From the NCBI GenBank assembly GCA_946811695.1, contig OX328124.1, positions 59,846,754-59,910,753 of the forward strand: a stretch of DNA of 64,000 nucleotides, read 5' to 3'. The notes under the pieces are model-generated. The model was not told where the DNA came from, made no database searches, and saw only the letters and a list, made by a program, of their open reading frames with translations. Source of the stretch: Gonocerus acuteangulatus (lineage: Eukaryota > Arthropoda > Insecta > Hemiptera > Coreidae). Numbering within the stretch: the first letter of the stretch is position 1; each line of letters opens with the position of its first letter. The translations under genes were made by a program, and so were the position numbers. Positions 22,938 to 36,296 of the stretch are shown piece by piece.

Positions 22938-25900
22938 CTAGAAATTAAAAAAACAACAAAAAACTAAAGTTTAAAAAATAAATACACAAAAAGCAATGAT
23001 AATAATTAAAATAATAAAATTAACAAAACAAAATCCTTCCATTCAATAAAAAAAAGTTAATAATCATTAACATAAAATAATTTGAAAATGCAATGAAATA
23101 GAGAATACCAAATTCACAAAAAAAAGGTCCATTTATAAAAAGTTGAAAGTACAGAGGAATATTTAAACAATTTGTTTCAAAGATAACAAGAATTATTTCA
23201 TTTTTGTTTTTACTTTTATTTCCATTTATACTTAATTAGTAAGTTTTCTATGCTTCATTCAAACTAATCCAAAAATATAAATTACGTAATTTATTTAAAT
23301 TATTAATTATTATAATAAAATACATGTGTTATGTGATGGCTTCATGGATATATGTAGTAAAATAAATCAGGGGTTACTGAGTTATTAAAATAAATGTAAA
23401 GAAAAATACAAAGAAAAAATATAAGTTTTGGATGTTAAATATACATTAAATCTATGTTTTGGGGTCTCTATTTACAATATACAACCTCTAATTGATATTG
23501 ATCTATTTTATAAATGAAAGAATACCTAATGAAAAATTAGATGTAAATTATTCTATTTTATGAAATCAAGTAATAGTTGGGTTTAGGTTAAGAAAAAACA
23601 ATCGGATTTTTGTTAAAATATTTTTTTTTATGAACATCTGATTGTTTTTCTTAGCCAAAGCCCAACTATTCCTTTACTTCTTATCACCTAAATAGCTAAA
23701 TATTTGCAAAAATAAATAAAATACAAACATATGAAAAAAATTGTTTCGCAACTTTGGCGAAACTTTTTTACGCCAAAGTTGCAAAGCCTAATAAATAAAA
23801 CAAACATATGTGTATATATGTTTCCTAAATGTGTAGGTTCAATTGCTCCCTGATCTTGTAAATTTTATGTGTTTTTACTAAGAGAATAGGGAAGAATACT
23901 CTCAAGTAGATATAATGTTCTGACAGCTGAACTAGAACGAGTAACAATAATGAAATAAGCAATACTAATAATATTGTATTTTCTTACTGATAGTATTAAC
24001 AAAGCAGTCGACTGTATCTTGGTTCCTTACAGTACAGGCTAATAAAGCACGCTTTTGTGAAGAGTCTAATAGTTTCTCTAGTATTGTACACAGAGCTCCA
24101 ATCAGGACTTTGTCAAAGACAACATCTGAAACATTACATTTCACAAAAAATAAAAATGAGTAATACATTTGAACAATGAATAAATAAAGTATCTTTTCTA
24201 TATTGCAATAAATAAAGGATTGTATATTTGCGTTGATGAGGTTTAGCTAACTTTGACTCAAAGTTCTACTAACAAATATAAGGTATCACTCAACAGTTTA
24301 CGCCTACATTCCAAATTCAGAAAATTATTATTGCATTTAATTTTGTACTACTTTTCTTTTCAGGGTTGAATGTATTTATTTATTCAAATTTTAATGTCCA
24401 TTTACAATTAACTCAGAATTTTAGGACGGGTTATTTATAGGTTACTACCCTTTTCTAGTCAGAATACGGCTGATTCCTTTTCTTTTTTTGACCCTAGGCA
24501 CGGAGTGCATGCACCTTAGCACTCATGGTGACCGTGCCTCCGCATCCTTTTTCTCTTTTAAACTTACAAATAACATTATCTATTTTTTTTTTTTCGCATA
24601 AACTTTTCTGGTTATTAACACTTCACTATGTACTGATTGTATCCGTTACAAACATCAAAAATGACGTAGATGGATTTTTCAAGTGAACCAATGGCTGAAA
24701 TAGGTCAATCCATTTCAGGCTGGATTAAAACCAGACCCTTTTAGTTCAGAGCCCAGGAAGAATAGGTCCCTTTATTATGGGGACTCAGCCACTGCAAGGC
24801 CTCCATAACCACTTTTATTTAAATTTTTCTGGTCCACGAGTAAATGTTTTTTCTAAAAAAAATAAGGCCTGCAATTTTTTATAATTATTATCCAAGATAA
24901 TTTGCAATTTTTTTTATTCATGAATATATCATAAATCTTAAATATTTAATGTATTCAATACATATTGACTAACATTAACAGAAATGCACTAAAAATAATA
25001 TTAATTTTCAGAATATTCCCATGGCACGATGGCTAGTGTGCACGATGCTCAAGTAGAAAATACAAGTTGGAGTCCTGCATGTGGTAGGTTGGCTTTTTTC
25101 AGTGATGTGCTCATTAAAGAAGCCCCAGTTATTTACCTGGTTTATTTTTTACATCAGTTCATAAAAAATAAATAAAATACACTTAAGATCTTAATTTCAT
25201 AAAAAATTGAATATTTTTTAACTTCAATTCAATTTCTTTGCCAGTTTCTGTTATACTTATAGTAAATTATACTTTTTTCCTCAATAACCAAGCTAAAACT
25301 GAATATTTTAGTTAAATATATTGAGTTGTTTTGCGTGTTTATAATACCTATTTATATGCTTCAATGAAAGACTCAATTTAGACTTTGCTAAATTATTACA
25401 AATAATATCTGTTTCATTTAGTATTCAAGACAAGTGTCAAGTGATTAAAGTCCTACAAAATTAGAATTAAATGGGTATCATTTTATGACATTTACTTAAT
25501 AATTACTATGAGAAGATTAATAGTTTTTCTTCAACCGTGCTTTGAGACGCTCTTTGCCAAATTTCATTTCCATGCTGTATACTCGCCTTTATGGCTTTTA
25601 TGAAAAGCGAAGAAGAGCAGGTGTCAAAATTGTTGCTTTTTATCTCCCGGGTACTCCATTTCTGCAGGACGGACTACTTCTTTATATAGTTAGAATTGTA
25701 TTATTTTTACTTAATGTTCAGCCAGCAGATGTGTCGGTATTGAGTAAAACCATAGGCGTATATAAGGGGGGGCTGAGGGGGCTGCAGCCTCCCCCCCCGA
25801 AATTTTGATTTGATCGGTAAAAATTTCATAAAACCCTTAAAAATAAATTAAAAAAGATCATTTACTTCATAAAACAAATCCTATTTTAGGTGTAATAGCG

Positions 25901-28900
25901 TTTAAGTTGGCTAAAACTCTTCCAAAACCTAAATTGTTAGTATTCCATACACCGGAAATGGTCTCAGGCCCCCCCCCCCGAAATTTTTCCAGCCCCCTCC
26001 GAAATTATTTTCTATATACGCCCATGAGTAAAACCATAAAAAAAAAAGAATTTGAGAAGAGTCAAATTTCTTTCGTTTTCTGACAACTCAGATTTCTAAG
26101 AAGTTACAAGAAAATTGTTTATAGCCCTGCCGAAAACAAAAGAACAAGGTAGTGCGCACGATTTGCATTCAGCCCACGCGTGGGTAGGCCTAGCTCCCCT
26201 CCGGCCACGCCCCTTCTTGTTCTTTTGTTTGTAGGCAGACTATAGATAGTCTGATAGCCTCTTGCCTTATCTGGTAAAAAACACCAATGTGTTTATACAG
26301 GAATACACTCTTATTTTTGCCTATTCATAGTATTCAGCGCAAATATACATATATTATAAAATGCCAATATAGCTGATCAAAATTCATCAATAGTTAAATG
26401 TTACCCATTAAAAGACATTTTGGGCATTGTTTTCTTGAAAAAGTAAAAAATCGCCTATGAATGGCACAATAACGATTGGAAGCCCAATAATTTTGTTTTT
26501 TACTTATTGGGATGGGAGAGGAAATGAACAAAAATTAATTCTTCAAGTAAAAAAGAGTAAAAAACAATATATTTCTTGAGAGTATTAAAATTTAGTTATT
26601 ATAATATTTCAGGAACAACAATAGAAAAATGTTATGCATACAATTCTTAACGATATTTTTCATAATAAACTAATATTAAAAACAGACTATCTTATATAAT
26701 ATTAATAACAACACTTGAACAATTTTGTACATTTTAATATCTATATACCAAGTTCTTTCTCATTTTCGAGTAGCCAGTTGCGATACATTGTAAGAGGTAT
26801 ATCATGCGGTTTCACTTGTCGCCATTCATTCACACAAAATATTCTATAGGAATCATTACCATATTTGCCAATACCATACAGTTCTATTGGATATTTCCAA
26901 TTTTTCTCAAGATATTCATGGCTGAACCTGATGATAACTCGAGTTCTTGTGTGACCTAACCCGAGAGGAGAAAGAAATTCATAAATTTCATCATAACTTG
27001 CAGTGATTGCTGCTTTGGGTGTAGGCCATTTAGTTAAAAACTTGTGAATTTCAGGAATAGCTATAGAAGCAGATGTTTTTGTGAGAAATATTGTTGCAAT
27101 CAATAGTTGCCAAGGGTTGGAATACAAATCTTCCTGGATAAGGCAATAAGGAGACCGGGGCGGAATCCACTTTTCGCTTGTTTTGATACTTTCATCAAAA
27201 TATTTGCTTGTTAATGCTTCTGATTCTTTTGATGACCTTTTGTTATGTTTACCAGGGCGCCTCCTTTGATTAGTTTTTGGAGGAGGATTTTCATAAATTT
27301 CTTCCATTTTAAAAATAAAAATTAATAAGATCATATAAGGTATGTACTTCAGTAAACTAACCTGCTGCAAGAATTGTATCTGCTTCTTTGAACTTCTTTA
27401 ACTGATTATCAGTAATATCTTCCCAATTGAATTCACATATATCAACTGCTGTTCCATCCAGATTTCTTGGCCAACCAACTCCAGGAATGTTAATTTCTAA
27501 ATTGTGCTTCAATTGTTCAAGAACAAGAGGGTGAAAATCAGTAAAGATGTACTCTTTAGGTGGCGAGACAGATTTTATGATTGCAATTCCAGTTAAACCA
27601 GATCCACAGCCCAATTCAAGCACTTTTTTCGATGACAATAATTCTGAATGACACAGACACCAGTTAGCCAAAGTAATGCCAGCCTAAAAAGTGTAAAAAG
27701 ATAATTAAGTGTATTCATAAATGAGTAAACCTTTCTTTAAAAGAGTTCTTTTATAACTACAATGACTTTCCAAAATATAATTTACTAAAACATAATTTTA
27801 TAAAAGTTAATTGAGTTGACGAGTAACTTCATTTCAAGCATTAGTTTTATCTGCTTTAATTTTGATGGATTAAAGCCATCAAGATTTTTCCATGAAGATA
27901 GCTTCATTATTTTTTTTTGCATGAATTTAAGTTGAAAACAATTATATTTACAAGAAAATGTTTGCTGATTTATGAACCTGGATATTTAACTTTGGTGAAC
28001 TATTTTTTAGCAAAACTGTAGAGAATAAGGAGGCCTGAAAAAATTCTTGGCCTGCTTGCAGCTGATGTTTTTGCTTGAAACATGCCTGAACTCGTCATTG
28101 AGGAGGCGTGGAACCAGTGTGGCTTCAACCCTTTTCATGTCCAAATCCTATTATAAAATTCTTTGAATTGTACTCCGAGGCATCCCGGATATCTAACAAT
28201 CAATCCATCAATAGTTCGACAACAGTCATCAAGAACCAGAGTATAAAAGTTTTTCAATGTTGTCCTCAGTTTAAAACTTATCTTTGATGGACAGTTCTCC
28301 ACTTGGTGATGAAACCAAGTGTTCGCACAAGTTTTATTTAATGCAGTATCGCCATAAGCTGTTTTAAGTATTACAAGAGTTTCAGTGGGCAACAAGAGTC
28401 CCACCATAAAACAAAATTTCATGGCTGCCCATTGCTGTCAGCAGTCAGCCAATTCGTGTTTTAACTAAAATGATTACCTATAACTGGCAAATAAGGCGGA
28501 AGGTCAATAAAATATCGCCACACACTTTTACACTTTTTATTTATCTTCCCTACATGTTTGCACCCTTTTTGGTGCCTCTTCAAGGGAACACTCTTAAAAA
28601 TTAAATTCAGCCTCAACCTGAGGAATGGAACCTTCCACTAGCAGGGCCTCGTGTAGACTGGTCATTGACTGAACGAACCCAATATGGTGTCAAATAGTCA
28701 GCTGATCGATAATCAATCTGTCATCAATTTAAAATTGATTTTAATTTCCAGATGAAATATAGTCCTATAATACCAATTTTCCTATTTTTTATCAAATAAA
28801 TTAATGAAAATATTATTAAGATGGTGTATTTCCGTTTTTTTATTTATCACTTGTTTCCTGTTTTTAATGATGTGTATGTTTTCTTTAATCTTTCTTTTCG

Positions 28901-29441
28901 TTCTATTTCTTTCTTTCCCTAATATTCTGATGTTTTCAAAATCAAATTCATGACCATATTTTATAGCATGATAAGCCAACGCCGTTTTGTTTTCTCCATT
29001 GTCAATATTTTGAGCATGTTGTTTAATACGTTTTCGAAGTAGCTGTTCCGATTCCCCTATGTATGATTTACCGCAGCTATTGCAGTCAATTTTGTATATA
29101 TTGTACTTAGTTTCCTTTAATTTCATTCGGTCCTTAATGTAACTGAAACTATTTTTAATTTTGTTATCATACTTCCAGGCGATCTTTCCAATCCCTTTTC
29201 AAATATGTCTGATTTTGTTTGATATTACGGGATTAAAATTGAAGGACAAATAACGGGCTGGTTCTGAATTCTGGTCTTTAAGGAAACGATTCACCTTTTT
29301 ACTAAATTTATCAAAAATGTGTTTATTGTATGGGCTTTCATATTTCTCTAACCTATCCCTGTTTGCATCAGTAGAATGCACTGAAGAATATTTTCTTGAA
29401 TTAAGTTAACAAAAAGAAAGTAATTCTTATCTATCTATTTA

Positions 29442-29495
<54 letters not shown>

Positions 29496-32158
29496 AGTCA
29501 CGTGTCTGGCTGTTTCTCTGTTTGTTCCTTATACAAATCTACACCATTTGACCGATTTTGACCAAACTTGGCACACAGGTAGGAAATCTCCTAGGCTAGG
29601 TCAAAATAGTCAAATTTCAAAATTTAGTCAAAAGTTTTGTTCAAGAAAAATTGGCTAGACTGAACCATTCAGATTCTGATGGCCATTTTGAATAATATTT
29701 AAAATTTATTTGTTGATGTACCTGATAATTAGAATAACTCGAACTCATTGATGACTTTACATCATTATATAATCATGCAATGCAGTTTATTTCAATTTTA
29801 TATCAACAGTCACTATCTAACTAAGGAGCGCTGGCCTTTCTTTGATAAGAGCTACAGTCCTGTGAAAAATTATAAACTCATCTTATAAATTCAAAGTATT
29901 TATTAACTTTAAAAGTGAATTCATTGCAAAATAATTTTTTGTGATTTGTTTTTATGTTATTAGATTGCCAAGAAGCTTTAAATGGCCTTTAATTTGTTTG
30001 ATAATTTACGGTTATCAGATTTCGTAAAAAAAACATGTTTACGCTGTGAATAAGTATAAACTGAACGTTAATTTTCTATTGTCAGGTGTACTAATGGATT
30101 ATTACCACCTCAGTTTTCTTTTAAATGTTGAAGAGAGAGTACGTGTGATTGTTTTTTTATGCTGTGGCCGTTCCTGTGAATTACTATTTTTTTTTTAAAT
30201 AATGCTGCATGGAAGTCAAGTCATGGAAATGGAGAAACAAAGAATTATGGACCTAAGAAGAGGTGGGTTGACCCAGAGACAAATTGTTCGTGAGCAAAAC
30301 TCCTCCCAAGGTGTGGCCAATAACTTTTTAAATTGCAGCCAAGACAATTACGGGGAAAATAAAAGAAATGGAAGTCTTTAAACTTTTTTCAAGCAGGTGA
30401 AACGGGTGGTTTTGAGAGAAATCTCAAAAATAGGAGCATCCTCTGGACAGATTTTGGGGCGATTTAATTTAGCATGTGATGCTAGCTTCGTGAGGAAGTG
30501 GATAAAGGAATCACAGTTCTTGAAATATTGTAAGGTAATGCGAAAACCACAGCTGAAGAAACATCATTTGCAGCGACGACTGCAGTTCGCTGAAAATCAT
30601 ATTCAAAAGAGCCAAAAAATGGTCAAGCGTTATTTTTAGTGATGAAAAAAACTTAAAATTGATGGTCCAGATGGTTTAAATTATTACTGGCATGACTTTA
30701 GAAATAATAAAGAAATGTTATCAAGAAGGTTGCGTTGAAGCAGCGGAGTCATGGGTATGAAGGGGAAAACTGTAATTGCATTTATTTCTGGAAAATGAAG
30801 CAGTTACTCATCAAAATAATTTGGCAGAGTTCCTACTGCCGTTTATTACAAAGTTGGAAGAAGAAATAACTATTTCACAGTAGAAAAACGCACTGATTCA
30901 TACTACATGCGCCACAAAACAATGGTTTCAGGATTTTGGAATTATCATTTTAGATTGGCCAGCCCTTACTCTTAGTCTGGATCTCAATCAGATAGAAAAT
31001 TTGGAGGATTATGGCAAGAGAAGTCTATGACTTTTAGAAGCCAAAAATCCAAAATATTGATGAGCTGAAAGAAAGGATAACACAAGCCTGGGACAACATA
31101 CCAGAGAGAACTTTAATTAATTTAGTAACAAGTGTTCTCAAAGGTCTCTTGGAATTGATAAAAAAACATAAGATGTCATTATTGAAAAGAATTTACTCAT
31201 TAAAGAGTCAGAAAATGTTTGAGTTTATACTTTTTCACAGGTTGTTTTTGGTTATTTTTTTATAAAATGAAGCAAATCCTAACAATATCATTAAATTTTT
31301 TATCATAATTGTTACAAATCATTTAGGTAAACATTAAATAATATCTTTTGTTAGCAAAATTTCAAAATAAATTACTTAAATTAATTCAAATAGTTTATTT
31401 TTTCCTTGGGTCTATATTTTTTCACAGCACTGTATCTACTCGCAGGCTCTGGGGCAGCCTCTGTCGGTTTTTTTCTGAACTGCTGTGGTGCTGGCCACTG
31501 TTGCCTATTTCACGAGACAGCACTAGAAAGACATAAACAAATTCACACAGTTTGACCGATTTTGACATAACTGGGTATACAGGTAGATTTTGATACGTGG
31601 GAGAGTCATAGGCAGAAAGCAGATGTAGTATGGCATGCCTAGTGTAGTATGGTAACAGCTAGTGTAAAATAAAATGTTAGCCGTCCTGCTGGATTCTGGC
31701 AGCTGATTATATTCATTCAGGAGTACTTTTATATCAAAGAGATTGAGAAAGTGTGTGGAGGAGAGCAACTGAAGAGCTCAATTCTCGGGACTTGATATCG
31801 ACAGATAAATATGGAGAAGGATTAAGGGTTTGGCTGCAAAAGGAGTGAGGCTAATAAAAGTCATTGAGGGGATCATCAACCTCAAGGAATATATACATAT
31901 TCTCAAAGAGTGTCTACCAAGTAGTCTAGAGAAACTAGAATTGAGAGGAAAATCAATTTTTACTCAAGAAAATGATCTGAAATATACAGCTTGTGTGAAT
32001 AAATTTCATTGATATATAATATCCCCAAATGGATGAAAACTCCACCTCAAAGTCTGTACTGCAACTCCATTGAAAAAAAAATTAGGTGAAAGGCAAGTTA
32101 AAAATATAAATTAATTAAAAAGTGCTAATGAAGAAGAATGGGATGCTATTTCTCCTGA

Positions 32159-32212
<54 letters not shown>

Positions 32213-35200
32213 GGCACATCGACATAAATCTTGTCCATTAGCGCCGTTCTTCTGATACTATTTATAATTTAGTAGCATTAATGACAAGTAGACTTTTATC
32301 CATTATAAAAGATCAGGGTGGCCCTATAAAAAACAAAACATAACATTATAATAATCATGTTCCAATACTTTTTACTTTGAATATTGGACTCAATTGTTTA
32401 ACTCAATTACATAATTACTGTTGTTTGCTGTTGATTTTCAATGAATATCTAAAATACAGTTTAGAACCATTTTATTGATGCCATCTATTTACCAAAATCA
32501 ACCCTATTTTAGTCGCAATCGTTGAAAAAGTAAAACATTTATAGGTGTTTAAATACATTTTACACTAACTGTATATAAATATCATTCATACATATTTGTT
32601 TATTCATGCTTTACCATCTATCTCTATAAAAAGTGCCCGATTTTGATGAAATTTGTCAGAAAAATAATTTGTCTAAAAGGAAATATCAAATTCATTAATC
32701 AGCAGAATCATCACAGTAGAACTCCTGTTTTTCGGAACTTCCCATGAAAAAACCGTAGGGCTTAGAGTTTTGCGTTAATATGCTTCCAATTCCACTTATG
32801 GGTATTTTTACCTGTGGAATTGAATAAAAGCATTTTAAATTTGATATCATTAATCATTTTTGATGATACATAAAAAATAATAGAAGTTTGGATTTGGATG
32901 CTCAAAAATGATGGGGGAACCTGAAAATTTTATTTATTATGCAAACTAAAATACATACATGTTGGTCATGTTTAAAAAATAGCAAGTATTAAAAAAAAAA
33001 AGAATTATTGGACTTTTATATTTTTAAGTAACTGAAAATGACTATTGGAAATCCTAATAAATTTCCATCAAAACAGGTTTGATCATAAATGTTGAAGAAC
33101 TTCTTTAGTCAGAGAAAACGGTGCTTTGGTTTTGGAAGTGTGGATTTCAATCCATTGAAGAGTTTCTATTCTAAGCTTTCCAAGTCACTCTAGAAGAAGG
33201 TACTACACGGAAACGTGCTAAGATGATACAGTTCCTGTGAGTCAGGCATTTTAGGTATGACAGGAAAGGTTTCAGAAATATAGAATAGAATCACTTCCAC
33301 GAAATATAATATAATAAGTTCTGTAAAACATATAACTAAATATTTTTGCCAATATAATAAAAATAAAAACAGGCTGGAATCACTCTCTCTAAGTATCATT
33401 AACTAATCTAAGAAAGTACAGATGAAATTCACCGAAAATCATCAAGTATAAACAAGATAATTCAAATAATTACCTCCCAAGTGCATAGACCAGTGGTCCC
33501 ACTCGATATCAAGTTGTTGTTTTCCTTGAGTGATATAATTTTTTCATCAATAAAATAGTGCTTATAATTTGTTTCGTCGCCACCTGAGTTATTATTCAAC
33601 AATTTTATGTACAGCTCATAAGCTTTTGAAGAAGGAATATTAAAATTTTCAGTCTGAAAAAAAAAGAAGAAAACAGATGAAAATTTATAAACGACAAAGA
33701 AAGATAAATGACATGATGCCAGCTAAAAATATTTAATTATTTTTATTTTAATATTTGTTTATTAACTACACAAATTTGTTGCCATCTATCGCGGGTTATC
33801 TATAGGTTGACTCCCTCGGCTAGCTAGGCTAGAAATGATTCCTTTCCCTTTTTGAACGAATAGCCACCAACCCTAGTAGGAACCTAAACTTCAACCCTAG
33901 GCACAAAGTGTTAATGCCTTAACACTTTCAGGGCCAATATAGGGATAGAAAGAAAGCCAAGCTATCTGCTGACGCTGCTGTGGGCCAACAGAACACATCT
34001 CTCGGACGCACATCTCTCATGACACCGGGCCTGAACGTCTTAACATTTTTAGCTATCCAACCCCCCTTCCCCGTTTAATGAATCAGTGAGTAATGGGAGC
34101 GCACCGCCTGCCAAGTAATAAAGTGAATATAACCAAACCAATTTCACTCTAGCAACTGTAATTTGGGAAGAAGTAATTGATTCCGGAAGCATGTTATGCC
34201 ATAGCCCACAGCAGCTTGACACTGTCTGCTAATAGACTAATCTTGTTATTTTTGTGGTCTATGGGATCTGAAACATGAAATTTTCTTGTCGGCACTTCCG
34301 GGATATGTCATCAGGTCAGTATCATAAGCGGGTATCCTCCCTTTTGAGGGAGAGAGGAAACGTGCTAAACCAGAAAAATGAGGTAGATTATATAATTAAA
34401 ATGTATTAATTAGGATAATAAAAATCAGTCCCACTGACAGGCTGCAAAGCTTCTGGGGGGCAGATGCCGATTCTCTCCCTTAAATATAATATAAATAATT
34501 CTAACTATCTATATCTAATAAATGTATATTATATATACTCTTTATGTGAAATATAGATATATTTTGAGCGTAGCTACTGTGTGATGAGCTAATTTTTTTT
34601 TCTTTGCAGTTATGGATCCCGAAAACCCCTCCAATTCCAACTAAAGTTGAAAGTGAAAGACAAATTCATCATACAAGGTGAGTAACATACCTGTAAACTA
34701 ATCCTACTCCTTTTATTACAATAAATAATAAAATCATTATTTTTCAAAAAAATGACAGCTCAGATACCCGTTTTATGCTCGGGGAGTGCCTCCCTGAGCA
34801 TTATATACAGTACGGCTTCAGATAAATATGACACTCATAAAATAAAAATGTATTCACTGATTTTTTGATTTTTTTTTGGGAGGGGGGGGATCTACTATTG
34901 GGCTATTTACGCCGGGCTATCTACAGGTCGCCACCCATTGATAACGCCAACAGCAGGTGGTTGGTCAACTATTCAGGTACTGACAATGCCGGACGTTGCT
35001 TAACTAATGGCCATTGGCTGGTATTCCCTTGTTTTTATTATTTATTTATTTTTTTTTTTATACGGCGCATCGACTTCTGGGCTATTTGTGCCGACATCCC
35101 TGGTGCAGCGAGGAATTTTCTTTACAAGCCGCGAGATCAGAAAATTCCTGCCACCGCTGGGTCTCAAACCCACCATCTCCCTTATGTGAATCTAAGGCGT

Positions 35201-36259
35201 TAGCCACTAGACCATGGGGAGACCCTGTATTCACACTTGTAAAAGCTGTACCTGTATTCAGTGGTTAAATATTAAAAAAAAAATTACATATTATTATCAT
35301 TATTTCATTAGGATGTAAATATGAAAATAATTTAAATTTTAATATAATAAGATGTGCCTGACTTTTTCCACAATACCTCAGTTATATAATGTTTTAGAAA
35401 TGCTAATTGATATGCTTGGCGAACAGGGTATTTAAGAACTAATTCACTTTGAACAGTTAAATTTAGCAGCTCGTTTTGATGGGATTCACAGTCATCGTAT
35501 TCCAATTGTGACAAGTGCTGAAAAAGTACCTGCAATGAAATTATGTTGTATTAAACAAACTATACATACTTCTTAAATGATTAAATAAACATATTAAAGA
35601 AATGCTATGAGGGAAGAGATAATCAGAAAAAAAATCCTTATTGATTTTAAATCTTTGATCTTAGAAGAAGTTTAGTTTATTCCTTTATCTGTGGACTTTC
35701 TCAACACCAGCAGTATAATGTTCCTGAATGCTTCTCACCAGAGTAGTTGTTCGAGCTCTCCAATTTTTTCAGTGCAAAAAAAAAAAAAAATCATGGAATA
35801 AAAACATGTCTTTATTATACCAAGTCAGTACTATGCATGGATCCATGCTTCGATGCATTTCACACACACACACACAAACAAAATTAACATAAACCTACAA
35901 TGCCCAAAATTAATATAAATATATATTTTTAAAAAAGTCCAACTCGCAGTAACTGTATTATTTTAGCACGTTTTTGTGAGTGGAAGAAGAACTCATATCA
36001 ACTGTCATTTGGAAAGCTTAGAATAGAAACAGTTTATGTCATGTCATAATCTTTGATGGCATATGTAGAAATATAAAATGGAATCACAAAGCTAAGCAAG
36101 ATCTTAGGCTCTACAGCAGGACACTGACAGTATCCTTAGTGCAAATTACTCCATTTAAGAACCGATTTCTATGAATGAAATGTTAAGATAAAAAAACATG
36201 CCTTCCGTATTTCTGTACTGATTGACAAAACTAAATATCCAAATAAATAAGGCAGACTT

Positions 36260-36296
<37 letters not shown>

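Noticed and set aside
26741..27683. A fused EEF2KMT-MBD4 protein read as one gene
   Set aside because: EEF2KMT exon 4 ends at a good donor with a phase that exactly fits exon 5 at 24125, and stops separate the two frames. They are two genes, one inside the other.
30397..30639. A host DNA-binding protein (HTH)
   Set aside because: It is the second DNA-binding part of a Tc1 transposase, bounded by Tc1 ends at 29855 and 31432.
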